From CALIZF01 sp046292445 (lineage in GTDB: Bacteria > Pseudomonadota > Alphaproteobacteria > Rhodobacterales > Rhodobacteraceae): a stretch of 64,000 bases of DNA. The stretch is taken from contig JBKBQT010000001.1 of assembly GCA_046292445.1 (NCBI GenBank), positions 186,001 to 250,000 of the forward strand. Direction: 5' to 3'. A model generated the notes under the pieces. That model ran no database searches, was not told the DNA's origin, and worked only from the letters and a program-made list of their open reading frames with translations. The translations under genes were made by a program, and so were the position numbers. The first letter of the stretch is position 1. Every line of letters begins with the position of its first letter. Below are positions 16,916 through 25,383 of this stretch, in pieces.

Positions 16916-17872
16916 TCAGCCCCGCGGCGGCGGCAGGTCGATGCCGGCGGCGCCAAGCTCGGCGGTCAGATCGGCAAGGCGGCGGCGGATCCGCGGGATA
17001 TTCGCACGGGCGATGGCGGCGCGGCAGAATACCGCCTCGCGCAGCCGGCTCCGGCCGCGGGCGAGCTCGGCCTGCATGGCGCGCAGCCAGGGTGCATGGT
17101 CACGCCGCGCGCGCCACATCGCGGCCCAGACCGCCGGCGAAAGCCGCCCCTCGGTCGCTGCGACGATCAGGGGGGTCAGCAGGCCCATCTGCGACAGCGC
17201 GGCCTGCGGCTCGGCGCCGATGTGGCGCGCGGCAAGGCGCGTCGTCCAGGGGCGGCGAAAGAGCGCGGCATGCATCGCGTCGAGCGTTTCGGCCGGATCG
17301 GCGAGCACGAAGACCTTGCCCGCCCCCTCGGTCATGTCCGGGGCAAAGCCGTAGCGCGAGGTGAAATCGAGCCGGCGCGCGCCGCGGTGACGCGGATCCC
17401 ACCCCGTCACGTCGGGGTCGAGCGTCGCACGCGGCCCCAGCGCAAGGACCGTCGCGCCGGGCGCGGCGACCGAATAGGCCGCCGCCGCATAGCCCCCCGC
17501 TGCGGCGCCGTAAAAGCAGACGCGGTCGAAATCCTCGAAGAACGCGTCATCGACAAGGCGGTCGACATAGCCCCAGACGCGCCGGTCGCGCCACCACGTC
17601 GCGCCGTCGGCGATCAGGCAGAGATGCGACCAGCCGTTGGCCCGGGCGATCTCCCAGCCCAGCGGCATCTGGCCGGGGCTGCCGCCGCGGATGGCATCGA
17701 CGGTTTCGAAGGTGACGAGTAGGGTCGGCGAATCGTCGTGAAAGAACGCCCAGTGGCGCGGCCCGAGCGCCTCGAGATACCCTGCGTCCTCGGCGATGGC
17801 GTCGAGGCAGGCAAGCCAGCTTTCGCGGTCGGTGGCGGCGCTTGCATCGGTGGGGGCAGTTGTGGCGGGCAT
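16916..17872 (-). CDS. Protein of unknown function, alpha/beta-hydrolase-like
   Basis: A 318-residue cytoplasmic-looking protein I cannot assign. The central segment (VCFYGAAAGGYAAAAYSVAA, about residues 130-150) looks like an alpha/beta-hydrolase nucleophile elbow, but the expected serine is alanine, and ATVLALGPRATLDPD follows like the next strand and helix. The C-terminal third is helical and Arg/Ala-rich. Similar Rhodobacterales proteins are often labelled phosphoadenosine phosphosulfate reductase, but no such signature is visible. The ATG at 17872 has AGGA six bases upstream and was preferred over a GTG at 17896. A structural or carbohydrate-related role is possible; confidence is for the gene being real. 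Confidence 0.75.
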   Translation of the reverse strand: MPATTAPTDASAATDRESWLACLDAIAEDAGYLEALGPRHWAFFHDDSPTLLVTFETVDAIRGGSPGQMPLGWEIARANGWSHLCLIADGATWWRDRRVWGYVDRLVDDAFFEDFDRVCFYGAAAGGYAAAAYSVAAPGATVLALGPRATLDPDVTGWDPRHRGARRLDFTSRYGFAPDMTEGAGKVFVLADPAETLDAMHAALFRRPWTTRLAARHIGAEPQAALSQMGLLTPLIVAATEGRLSPAVWAAMWRARRDHAPWLRAMQAELARGRSRLREAVFCRAAIARANIPRIRRRLADLTAELGAAGIDLPPPRG

Positions 17873-17953
17873 GGTCTGTCCTGATGTCTCGATCACCGTG
17901 TCTTGTCAGTGTTTGGTGATCAACCCATGAGCGCAATCGGGCAGGATTGCGGT

Positions 17954-18271
17954 ATGGACTGCGATCGGCGGAAACAGTCTGTCCGGCCGGTTTCGGATTG
18001 GAGGGCCTGGGGGGTGGAGGGGATTGCCGACCTGCGCCGCCTTGCGGTGCCGGGCGCCGAGATCGCGGTGCGGGTGACGCCGCGTGCAAGGCATGATGCG
18101 GTGCTCGAGGGGCCCGACGGCATCGCGCTGCGCGTCACCGCGCCGCCTGCGGACGGGGCAACGAATGCCGCGGCCCGCCGGGTTCTGGCGCAGGCGCTGG
18201 GCGTCGCGCCGTCGCGGCTGGTGCTGGTGGCCGGTGCGGCGGCGCGGATCAAGCGGTTCCGCGTCGGCTGA
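17954..18271 (+). CDS. DUF167 (YggU-like) protein
   Basis: A 105-residue protein whose core (about residues 35-105) matches the DUF167 family: EIAVRVTPRARHDAV, then LRVTAPPADGATNAAARRVLA and a basic C-terminal strand. The function is unknown; the small alpha/beta fold is widespread. The start was set at the ATG with AGGA seven bases upstream; earlier in-frame TTG and ATG codons would add up to 17 residues that are not typical. It is convergent with ptsP, with only three bases between the stops. Confidence 0.78.
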   Translation: MDCDRRKQSVRPVSDWRAWGVEGIADLRRLAVPGAEIAVRVTPRARHDAVLEGPDGIALRVTAPPADGATNAAARRVLAQALGVAPSRLVLVAGAAARIKRFRVG

Positions 18272-18274
18272 CGG

Positions 18275-20515
18275 TCAGCCGATCGCGGCGAGATGGGCCA
18301 TGAGCGCCGGCCGCGCCGTCTGCTCGCCCCGCGCCATGACATCGTCGATCACCGCCCGCACCGCGCCCAGATCGACCCGCCGGATCAGCGCCTTGACCGG
18401 CCCGATCGAGGCCGGCCGCATGGACAGTGTCCGCAGCCCCATCGCTGCGAGCGCGACCGCCTCGACCGGCCGCCCGGCATCCTCGCCGCAGAACGACAGC
18501 GGCGTGCCCGTTTCGGCACAGCGGCCGACGATATGGCCGAGGAACGTCAGGAAAGCGGTGTCGAGCGTGTCGTAGCGCCGGCGGACCCGTTCGTTCTCGC
18601 GGTCGGCGGCAAAGAAGAACTGCTTGAGGTCGTTGCCGCCGATCGACACGAAATCCGCCGCCTCGAAGAAGGCGCGGGGCGCATAGGCGAGGCTGGGCGT
18701 CTCCAGCATCGCGCCGATCTCGACGGATGCGGGAACGACGCGGCCGAGGGCGCGCTCGCGCGCCATAACGCGGTCGAAGTGATCGCGCGCGGCCAGGAAC
18801 TCGCCCATCTGGGTGACGAAGGGGAACATCACCGTCAGCGGCCGCCCGGCCGCCGCGCGGATCAGCGCCTGAAGCTGCATCTGCAGCACGCCGGGCTTTT
18901 CCAGCCCCACCCGGATCGCGCGCCAACCCATGGCGGGGTTCGGCTCGTCCTGCGGCTTCATGTAGGGCAGCACCTTGTCCGACCCGATGTCGAGCGTGCG
19001 GAACGCGACGCGGCGGCCCTTGGCGGCATCCATCACGCGCGCGTAAAGCCGCGCAAGCTCGTCGCGCCGCGGCACGCTTGCGCGGATGAGGAACTGCAAC
19101 TCGGTGCGGAAAAGCCCGACCCCCTCGGCCCCCGATCCCTCGAGGCTGGGCAGATCGGCCATCAGACCGGCGTTCATGTGCAGCGCGACCCGGGTGCCGC
19201 AGCGGGCCTCGGCCGGCAGGCCGCGCAGGGCGACATAGCGCTTCTGCGCCTCGGCCTGCATGGCGATCTTGTCGCGGAAGGCGGCGGCGACGCTATCCTC
19301 GGGGCGCAGATGGACGATCCCCTGATCGCCATCCACGAGGATCCGGTCGCCGTTCAGCGCCTCGGTGGTGATGCGCTCGGCATGGATGACAAGCGGGATG
19401 GCCAGTGCCCGGGCGACGATGGCGGCGTGGCTGCCGACCGATCCCTCTTCCAGCACCACGCCGCGCAGCTTGCGGCCGTATTCCAGAAGCTCGGCCGGGC
19501 CGATGTTGCGCGCCACCAGCACCGGATCGGGCGGCATCTCGGCGCCGGTGTCCTGGCCCTGCCCGGTCAGGATGCGCAGGAGGCGGTTCGACAGGTCGTC
19601 CAGATCGTGCAGCCGGTCGCGCAGATAGGCGTCGGGCACCTGTTCGAGCCGGGCGCGGGCGGCCGATTGTTCCTTTTCCACAGCCGCCTCGGCCGACAGC
19701 CCGCGCAGGATGTCCTCCTCCATCCGGCGCAGCCAGCCGCGCGAATTGGCGAACATCCGGTAGGCCTCGAGCACCTGCCGCTGGTCCTTGTCGAGCGCCT
19801 CGGCCCCCAGCAGCACATCCACCGACACCCGCAACTGCGCCACCGCCGCGCGGATCCGCTCCAGCTCGCGGTCCGGGTCGTCGGCGACGGGGTTGGCGAT
19901 GACGACCCGCGCCTCGTGCAGCCAGACGCGGCCCTCGGCCGTCCCCTCCTGACCCGAGCCGCCGCGGAACATCATGGGCCGGGTGTGCAGCGCGCGGATG
20001 CCCTCGCCGCCGCCGGTCAGGTTGCCCAGTTCCGCCATCTCGGCCAGCACCATCGCGACGACCTCGAGGCCATAAACCTCGTCGTCGGAGAACTGCCGCG
20101 CCTCCTTGGATTGCACCACGAGCACGCCGAGCTTTTCGCCCACACGCTGGACGGGAACACCGAGGAAGGACGAATACACCTCCTCCCCCGTTTCGGGCAT
20201 GAAGCGAAAGCCCTTTTCGGCGGGGGCGTTGCCGGTGTTCACCGCCTGGCCGGTGCGCGCGGTGCGGCCCACGAGCCCCTCGCCCAGCTTCATCCGCGTC
20301 TGTCCGACCGAGGCCGCGCGCAGGCCCCGCGTCGCGCAAAGCTCCAGCGTCTCGGCATCGCGGAAGAGGTAGAGCGAGCAGACCTCGGTCCCCATCGACT
20401 CTGCGATCAGCTCGACGATCCGGTCGAGCCGCGCCTGGCCCTCGCCCTTGGACGCGAGCGTGTCGCGCAGGCGGCGGAGGAGCTTGCGGCTGTCGGTTTC
20501 GCTGCGTTCGGGCAT
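18275..20515 (-). CDS. ptsP: Phosphoenolpyruvate-protein phosphotransferase of the nitrogen PTS (EI-Ntr)
   Basis: A 746-residue cytoplasmic signalling enzyme. An N-terminal GAF domain (about residues 1-160) senses small ligands, glutamine in known homologues. The Enzyme I module follows: a helical N-domain (170-290), the phosphohistidine loop GSVGSHAAIVARALAIP (about residue 360), and a PEP-binding barrel with GVGLFRTELQFL, FRTLDIGSDK and SIGGNDLKQFFFAA. EI-Ntr passes phosphate from PEP to NPr and EIIA-Ntr, linking nitrogen and carbon status. It lies 75 nt downstream of lysC, a common alphaproteobacterial arrangement. Confidence 0.93.
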   Translation of the reverse strand: MPERSETDSRKLLRRLRDTLASKGEGQARLDRIVELIAESMGTEVCSLYLFRDAETLELCATRGLRAASVGQTRMKLGEGLVGRTARTGQAVNTGNAPAEKGFRFMPETGEEVYSSFLGVPVQRVGEKLGVLVVQSKEARQFSDDEVYGLEVVAMVLAEMAELGNLTGGGEGIRALHTRPMMFRGGSGQEGTAEGRVWLHEARVVIANPVADDPDRELERIRAAVAQLRVSVDVLLGAEALDKDQRQVLEAYRMFANSRGWLRRMEEDILRGLSAEAAVEKEQSAARARLEQVPDAYLRDRLHDLDDLSNRLLRILTGQGQDTGAEMPPDPVLVARNIGPAELLEYGRKLRGVVLEEGSVGSHAAIVARALAIPLVIHAERITTEALNGDRILVDGDQGIVHLRPEDSVAAAFRDKIAMQAEAQKRYVALRGLPAEARCGTRVALHMNAGLMADLPSLEGSGAEGVGLFRTELQFLIRASVPRRDELARLYARVMDAAKGRRVAFRTLDIGSDKVLPYMKPQDEPNPAMGWRAIRVGLEKPGVLQMQLQALIRAAAGRPLTVMFPFVTQMGEFLAARDHFDRVMARERALGRVVPASVEIGAMLETPSLAYAPRAFFEAADFVSIGGNDLKQFFFAADRENERVRRRYDTLDTAFLTFLGHIVGRCAETGTPLSFCGEDAGRPVEAVALAAMGLRTLSMRPASIGPVKALIRRVDLGAVRAVIDDVMARGEQTARPALMAHLAAIG

Positions 20516-20590
20516 TCTACCCCATCGGCGCTTTCGGCCACCGGCCGGTCACGCGGCCCCGTTCACACCGCCCCCATCGAACCCGCGCGG

Positions 20591-21853
20591 TCACGCGGGC
20601 GCATCGAGGCCGAACGCATCATGGAGGGCCTGCACCGCAAGTTCCATGTATTTCCTGTCGATCAGCACCGAAATCTTGATCTCGGACGTGGTGATGACCT
20701 TGATGTTGATGCCTTCGTCGGACAGGGCCCGGAACATCGTCGCGGCAACGCCCGCATGGCTGCGCATGCCGATGCCGACGACCGAAACCTTGGCCACGTC
20801 ATCGTCGATGATCAGCTCGTCGTAGCGGATCTGGCCCTTTTCGCGGGCCTCTTCCATCGCCCGCCTGGCGCGCGGCACCTGGTCGATGGGGCAGGAAAAG
20901 GTCATGTCCGTCACCGCCTCGGGGTGGGCGTCGTCGTAATCCTTTTCCGAGATGTTCTGGACGATCATGTCCACGTTCACCCCGGCATCCGCGAGCGGGC
21001 CGAAGATCGCGGCGGCGATGCCGGGGCGGTCCTCGATGGTGAACAGCGTCACCTTGGCCTCGTCGCGGCTGAAGGCGATGCCCGATACGGGTTTGAGTTC
21101 CATGATGTCAGCCTCGTCGCAGACCAGGGTGCCGGAATGTTCGGTCGCGTCCTCGAACGAGGATAGCACGCGCAACCGCACGTTGAAACGCATCGCCAGT
21201 TCGACCGACCGCGTCTGCAGCACCTTGGCGCCGAGCGAGGCGAGTTCGAGCATTTCCTCGAAGGCGATCCGGTCGAGCTTGCGGGCGCGGCGCACCACGC
21301 GGGGGTCGGTGGTATAGACGCCATCGACATCGGTGTAGATGTCGCAGCGTTCCGCACCGAAGGCGGCGGCAAAGGCGACCGCGGTGGTATCCGACCCGCC
21401 GCGGCCGAGCGTGGTGATCCGCCCCTCGGGCGACAGGCCCTGGAACCCGGCCACGACCGCCACCTTCATCCCTTCGGCGAATTTCTGGTCGATATTGGCG
21501 CGCGGGATGTCCACGAAACGGGCCGCGCCATGCTGGGCGGTGGTGTTGATCGGCACCTGCCAGCCCTGCCAGGACCGCGCCGGCACGCCCATCTCCTGCA
21601 GGCGAAGGGCCAGCAGGCCGGCGGTCACGTTCTCGCCCGAGGCGACGACGGCGTCGTATTCGCGCGCGTCGTAAAAGACCGAGGTGTCGTTCACCCACTT
21701 GACCAGCTTGTTGGTCTCGCCCGACATGGCGCTGACGATGACGATCACGTCATAGCCGCGGTCCACCTCGCGCTGCACCTTGCGGGCGGCATTGGCGATA
21801 CGGTCGAGGTCGGCCACCGAGGTGCCACCGAATTTCATCACCAGAAGCGGCAT
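20591..21853 (-). CDS. lysC: Aspartate kinase
   Basis: A 420-residue enzyme catalysing the first step to lysine, threonine and methionine. The kinase domain opens LVMKFGGTSVAD and contains GRGGSDTTAVA and DIYTDVDGVYTTDPR. Two ACT domains at about residues 265-420 (VTLFTIEDRPGIAA and VSVVGIGMRSHAGVAA) indicate feedback control by amino acids. GGGAGGG upstream of the ATG supports the start. No homoserine dehydrogenase domain is fused. Confidence 0.94.
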   Translation of the reverse strand: MPLLVMKFGGTSVADLDRIANAARKVQREVDRGYDVIVIVSAMSGETNKLVKWVNDTSVFYDAREYDAVVASGENVTAGLLALRLQEMGVPARSWQGWQVPINTTAQHGAARFVDIPRANIDQKFAEGMKVAVVAGFQGLSPEGRITTLGRGGSDTTAVAFAAAFGAERCDIYTDVDGVYTTDPRVVRRARKLDRIAFEEMLELASLGAKVLQTRSVELAMRFNVRLRVLSSFEDATEHSGTLVCDEADIMELKPVSGIAFSRDEAKVTLFTIEDRPGIAAAIFGPLADAGVNVDMIVQNISEKDYDDAHPEAVTDMTFSCPIDQVPRARRAMEEAREKGQIRYDELIIDDDVAKVSVVGIGMRSHAGVAATMFRALSDEGINIKVITTSEIKISVLIDRKYMELAVQALHDAFGLDAPA

Positions 21854-21951
21854 GGCACCCTCCCGCGGTCCGACGCGCGCGGGGGGTTTACGCGATGCCC
21901 GGGGGGGCTGCAAGCCAAGCCGCCCGGCCGGCGCCCGGGCGCCGCCACCGG

Positions 21952-22383
21952 TCAGTTCGCCTTGCGCGTCGGCACGAAGGGCAAGGGCGCAACCGGTACG
22001 CCGTCCTCGATCAGGGCGCGTGCCTCGTCCATCCGCGCTTCGCCGTGGATCATCCGCTCGGGCGCTTCGCCTGCGTGGATGCGCCGGGCCTCGGTCGCAA
22101 AGCGCAGGCCGACATATTCCGAACGCGCCTCGATCTCGCGCTTGAGTGCGGCGAGGGCGACGGCCCGCGGGTCCGGGTCGGAAAGGGCGGCCGGGTCCTG
22201 CGGCGCGACGGCGCTGCGAGATGCCACGATCTGGGGCGCCATCAGCGCCTTGTCGATCGCGGTGGCGCCGCATTGCGGGCAAGCGACATGACCGGCCGCG
22301 CGCAGCCGGTCGTAGGCCGCGGCCGATGCGAACCAGCTGTCGAATGCGTGCCCGGCGGGGCAGCGGAGATCATAGCGGATCAT
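21952..22383 (-). CDS. DUF1178 family protein
   Basis: A 143-residue protein that starts MIRYDLRCPAGHAFDSWF, with a CxxxH pair and, about 30 residues later, ACPQCG, so a zinc-ribbon-like site is likely. The C-terminal half is helical and contains the family's RFATEARRIHAGEAPER segment. DUF1178 is common in alphaproteobacteria and has no assigned function. The ATG at 22383 was chosen because the family begins at this point. It lies 98 nt upstream of lysC on the same strand, so they could share a transcript. Confidence 0.83.
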   Translation of the reverse strand: MIRYDLRCPAGHAFDSWFASAAAYDRLRAAGHVACPQCGATAIDKALMAPQIVASRSAVAPQDPAALSDPDPRAVALAALKREIEARSEYVGLRFATEARRIHAGEAPERMIHGEARMDEARALIEDGVPVAPLPFVPTRKAN

Positions 22384-22473
22384 GCGACTGCACTCCCTGC
22401 CCGCACGGCCGACGCGATCCGGCAACAGGCGAGTGTCACCGACCCGTCACAGATATAGAGCGCAGCGCCGCGA

Positions 22474-22950
22474 TCAAGCCGCGGCGTTGTCGCCGCTGCC
22501 GAGCGTGGCCGGATCGAAGGCGGCGATCAGGGCGGCAAGTTCGGGTTCCTGCACCCGCCGGGCGGCTGCGGGCAGGTCCATCCAGCGCCGGCGCCGTTCG
22601 TGCTTCTCGGGCCATCTCTTGGCAAGCGCCGTGACCTCGACCGGAAAGACCGACACGGTGCAGCAGACGACGCGCCCGGCGTCCAGCACCTTGTCATAGG
22701 TGTAGGTGCCGAGGCAGCACGCCTTGGCGGCGCCTTCGACCCCGGCCTCTTCCCATGCCTCGCGCGCGGCGGCGCCATGCGGCGTGCGGCCCGGCATCGG
22801 CCAGCCCTTGGGCACGACCCAGCGCCCGGTATCGCGGCTGGTGACCAGCAGGATCTGGATCGACCCTCGCCGAACGCGCCAGCAAAGCGCGCCGACCTGC
22901 TCGGCGCGCGTCGCATTCCCTGCAAGGTCGTCATGACGCAAACGGCTCAT
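22474..22950 (-). CDS. Nudix hydrolase (diphosphoinositol/diadenosine polyphosphate type)
   Basis: A 158-residue Nudix protein. The box begins VPKGWPMPGRTPHGAA and ends REAWEEAGVEG, so the metal-ligand glutamates of REXXEE are present, while the earlier glutamate of the strict consensus is replaced, as in DIPP-type members. Known relatives hydrolyse diadenosine polyphosphates or diphosphoinositol polyphosphates. No strong ribosome binding site precedes the ATG at 22950. It is divergent from the glutathione peroxidase gene across 181 bp. Confidence 0.82.
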   Translation of the reverse strand: MSRLRHDDLAGNATRAEQVGALCWRVRRGSIQILLVTSRDTGRWVVPKGWPMPGRTPHGAAAREAWEEAGVEGAAKACCLGTYTYDKVLDAGRVVCCTVSVFPVEVTALAKRWPEKHERRRRWMDLPAAARRVQEPELAALIAAFDPATLGSGDNAAA

Positions 22951-23073
22951 TCACATACACTTTCTGCCCCGCTCCCGGTTTCGTTCCTGTGCCGCGGGCG
23001 GGAGTCCGGTCTGCGGCGATCCGAAAACCTGTTCTCTTGTCTATCATGGCGGGCGCCCCTGCGCCACCCTGCG

Positions 23074-23101
23074 TTGACCTTGGGTCTGGTGTCCTTATCT
23101 T
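23074..23101 (+). promoter_or_regulatory. Putative sigma-70-type promoter of the glutathione peroxidase gene
   Basis: TTGACC (23074-23079) and TATCTT (23096-23101) are separated by 16 bp and lie 30 bp before the ATG. This is one of the better -35/-10 pairs in the window, but it is called by eye only. Confidence 0.4.
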
Positions 23102-23131
23102 TCGTCAACGAGACATATTCGGAGGGTTGTG

Positions 23132-23659
23132 ATGGATCGTCGAACGCTCATCGTCGGGGCGGTGGCTGCAGCGGCGGCACCCCGGGCGGCGCGGGCCGCG
23201 CGGTCCGCCTACAGTTTTGCCTCGATCGACGGCGGGACGATCCGTCTTGATGAATTTGCCGGTCGGCCGGTGCTGGTGGTCAACACCGCGTCGCGCTGCG
23301 GCTATACGCGGCAGTATGACGACCTTCAGGCGCTCTATGACCGGTATAGGGCGCGTGGGCTGGTGGTGCTCGCCGTGCCGTCGAACGATTTCCGGCAGGA
23401 ACTGGCATCGAACGAGCAGGTGGCGGAATTCTGCGCCGTCAACTTCGACCTCGACCTGCCGATGACCGAGATCACACCGGTGCGCGGCCCGGATGCGCAT
23501 CCGTTCTACCGCTGGCTGGCGCGCGAACACGGCTTTGCCCCGACATGGAACTTCAACAAGGTGCTGATCGACGGCAACGGCAAGCTGGTGGCGACATGGG
23601 GTTCGGCGGTCAGGCCGACGGCGCGGGCGGTCACGCGGGAAATCGAGCGGCTGCTCTGA
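23132..23659 (+). CDS. Glutathione peroxidase, exported
   Basis: A 175-residue peroxidase of the glutathione/thioredoxin peroxidase family. The peroxidatic Cys56 lies in NTASRCGYT, followed by QYDDLQALYDRY; the Trp of the catalytic tetrad is in TWNFNKVLIDGNG. The N-terminus reads MDRRTLIVGAVAAAAAP ending ARA: a twin-arginine followed by a hydrophobic stretch and a plausible signal-peptidase site, so export through Tat or Sec is likely. GGAGGG before the ATG fixes the start over a GTG one codon upstream. It probably removes lipid or other hydroperoxides in the periplasm, using thioredoxin-like donors more than glutathione. Confidence 0.87.
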   Translation: MDRRTLIVGAVAAAAAPRAARAARSAYSFASIDGGTIRLDEFAGRPVLVVNTASRCGYTRQYDDLQALYDRYRARGLVVLAVPSNDFRQELASNEQVAEFCAVNFDLDLPMTEITPVRGPDAHPFYRWLAREHGFAPTWNFNKVLIDGNGKLVATWGSAVRPTARAVTREIERLL

Positions 23660-24777
23660 CCGCTCCGGCCGCCGGCGGGCCCGTCTTCATCGGCTCCGAG
23701 ATCTACCGCGCCTCGTCCTACGGCGGGGCGCATCCCTTGCGCATTCCGCGCGTCTCGACCGTGATGGACCTGTCGCGCGCGCTCGGCTGGTTGCCGCCCG
23801 CGCAGTTCCGCACCGCGCCGCGGGCCAAGGCAGCGGCCATCGCGGTTTATCACGACCCGGACTATCTCGCGGCGCTCGAGGCGGCCGAGGCCGACGGCGC
23901 GGTCAGCGATGCGGTGCGCCTGCGCCACGGCCTCGGCACGCTGTCCTGCCCGGTGTTCCCCGAGGTCTGGCGCCGGCCCGCGACCTCGGCCGGGGGGATG
24001 ATGCTGGCAGCCGAGCTGATCGCACGCGGGGGCGTGGCCTATGTGCCGGCCGGGGGGACGCATCACGGGATGCGCGACCGGGCGGCGGGGTTCTGCTATC
24101 TCAACGATCCGGTCCTCGGGATGCTCACGCTGCGGCGGATGGGCGTCGGGCGGATCGCCTATGTCGATATCGACGCGCATCACGGCGACGGGGTCGAGGC
24201 GGCCTTTGCCGGCGATCCCGAAACGCTGCTGATCTCGGTGCACGAGGAGGGGCGCTGGCCCTTCACGGGCCGTCTGACGGATGACGGCGGCGGCAATGCC
24301 TTCAACCTGCCGGTGCCGCGGGGTCTGAACGACGACGAATTCGCGCTCATCCGCGATGCGCTGATCCTGCCGCGCGTCGCCGCGTTCCGGCCCGAGGCCA
24401 TCGTGCTGCAATGCGGCGCCGATGCGGTGGCGGAGGATCCGCTGTCGCGCCTTGCGCTGTCGAACCGGGCGCTCTGGGCGGTGGTTGCGGCGCTGCGCCC
24501 GCTGTCGCCGCGCTATCTCGTGACCGGCGGGGGCGGCTACAACCCCTGGTCGGTCGGGCGGGCCTGGACGGGGGTCTGGGCGACCCTGACCGGCGCGCCG
24601 ATCCCGGGCCGGCTGCCCCCCGAGGGCGAGGCGGTGCTGCGTGCGCTGCGCTGGCCCGGCCCGCGCGGCCGCACCCCGCCCGACGACCGGCTGGTGACCA
24701 CGCTGGCCGATCCGCCGCGGGGCGGGCCGATCGGGGATGCGCTGCGCGCCCGCGTGGCGCAGCTTGCGGCGCGATGA
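23596..24777 (+). CDS. Histone-deacetylase superfamily protein (AcuC/APAH-like)
   Basis: A zinc-dependent deacetylase of the arginase-deacetylase fold. Motifs are PAGGTHHGMRDRAAGFCYLND (general-base His pair), YVDIDAHHGDG (zinc Asp and His) and TGGGGYNPWSVGRAW (Tyr transition-state residue). Bacterial members act on acetylpolyamines or acetylated proteins. The start is uncertain: the last canonical in-frame start is the ATG at 23596, which overlaps gpx by 64 nt, while the family-like sequence begins near 23680; a CTG at 23656 overlapping the gpx stop is possible. The stop overlaps the ThpR start. Confidence 0.82.
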   Translation: MGFGGQADGAGGHAGNRAAALTAPAAGGPVFIGSEIYRASSYGGAHPLRIPRVSTVMDLSRALGWLPPAQFRTAPRAKAAAIAVYHDPDYLAALEAAEADGAVSDAVRLRHGLGTLSCPVFPEVWRRPATSAGGMMLAAELIARGGVAYVPAGGTHHGMRDRAAGFCYLNDPVLGMLTLRRMGVGRIAYVDIDAHHGDGVEAAFAGDPETLLISVHEEGRWPFTGRLTDDGGGNAFNLPVPRGLNDDEFALIRDALILPRVAAFRPEAIVLQCGADAVAEDPLSRLALSNRALWAVVAALRPLSPRYLVTGGGGYNPWSVGRAWTGVWATLTGAPIPGRLPPEGEAVLRALRWPGPRGRTPPDDRLVTTLADPPRGGPIGDALRARVAQLAAR

Positions 24778-25319
24778 TGCGCCTTTTCGTGGCGCTGCCG
24801 CTGCCTGCCCCGCTGCGCGCGCGGCTCAATGTGGTGCAGTTCCTGCTGCCGATGCCCCGCCGGGTGGAGCCCGAGGCGATGCATCTGACCCTCGCCTTCC
24901 TCGGCGATGTGCCGGGCGATCTGGCCGAGGATGTGCATTACGCCCTGAGCGCCATCGACCATCCGCCGCTCGCGCTGCGGCTCGACGGGCTGGGGCTGTT
25001 CGGCGGGGACGCGCCGCGATCTGCCCATGCGCTCGTCGCCCCCGATCCGGCCCTCGCGCGGTTGCAGCGCAAGGTCGAAACGGCGGCGCGCCGGGCCGGC
25101 GCGCCGCCCGAGGCGCGCCGCTTCGTGCCGCACATCACGCTCGGGCGCTTTCCGCCGCTCGCGGGCGATGCGGCCTTCCGGCTCGAACGGGCGGTGGCCG
25201 AGGGGGCGGGCCTCGGGCCCGAGGATTTCGCGGTGGACCGGTTCTGCCTCTATCGGTCCACCCTCGGGCGGTATGGCGCGCATTACGATGCGCTGGCCGA
25301 CTACCTTCTGCGGGGCTGA
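24774..25319 (+). CDS. thpR: RNA 2',3'-cyclic phosphodiesterase (ThpR/LigT)
   Basis: A 181-residue protein of the 2H phosphoesterase superfamily. It opens MMRLFVALPLP and carries two HxTx motifs, HLTL (about residue 37) and HITL (about residue 120), which form the catalytic site. It opens 2',3'-cyclic phosphates at RNA ends; members were originally called 2'-5' RNA ligases. Its ATG overlaps the deacetylase stop (ATGATGA region), so translation is coupled. Confidence 0.88.
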   Translation: MMRLFVALPLPAPLRARLNVVQFLLPMPRRVEPEAMHLTLAFLGDVPGDLAEDVHYALSAIDHPPLALRLDGLGLFGGDAPRSAHALVAPDPALARLQRKVETAARRAGAPPEARRFVPHITLGRFPPLAGDAAFRLERAVAEGAGLGPEDFAVDRFCLYRSTLGRYGAHYDALADYLLRG

Positions 25320-25383
25320 CAACGACGGGTCGCTGTCGCGGCTGGACTGGCGCGCGCCGCCGGCGCGCGGCAGGCTCGGCGCC

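Noticed and set aside
16916..17872. Annotation as phosphoadenosine phosphosulfate reductase
   Set aside because: No PP-loop (SGGKDS-like) or C-terminal Cys motif can be found; the name is probably propagated in error.
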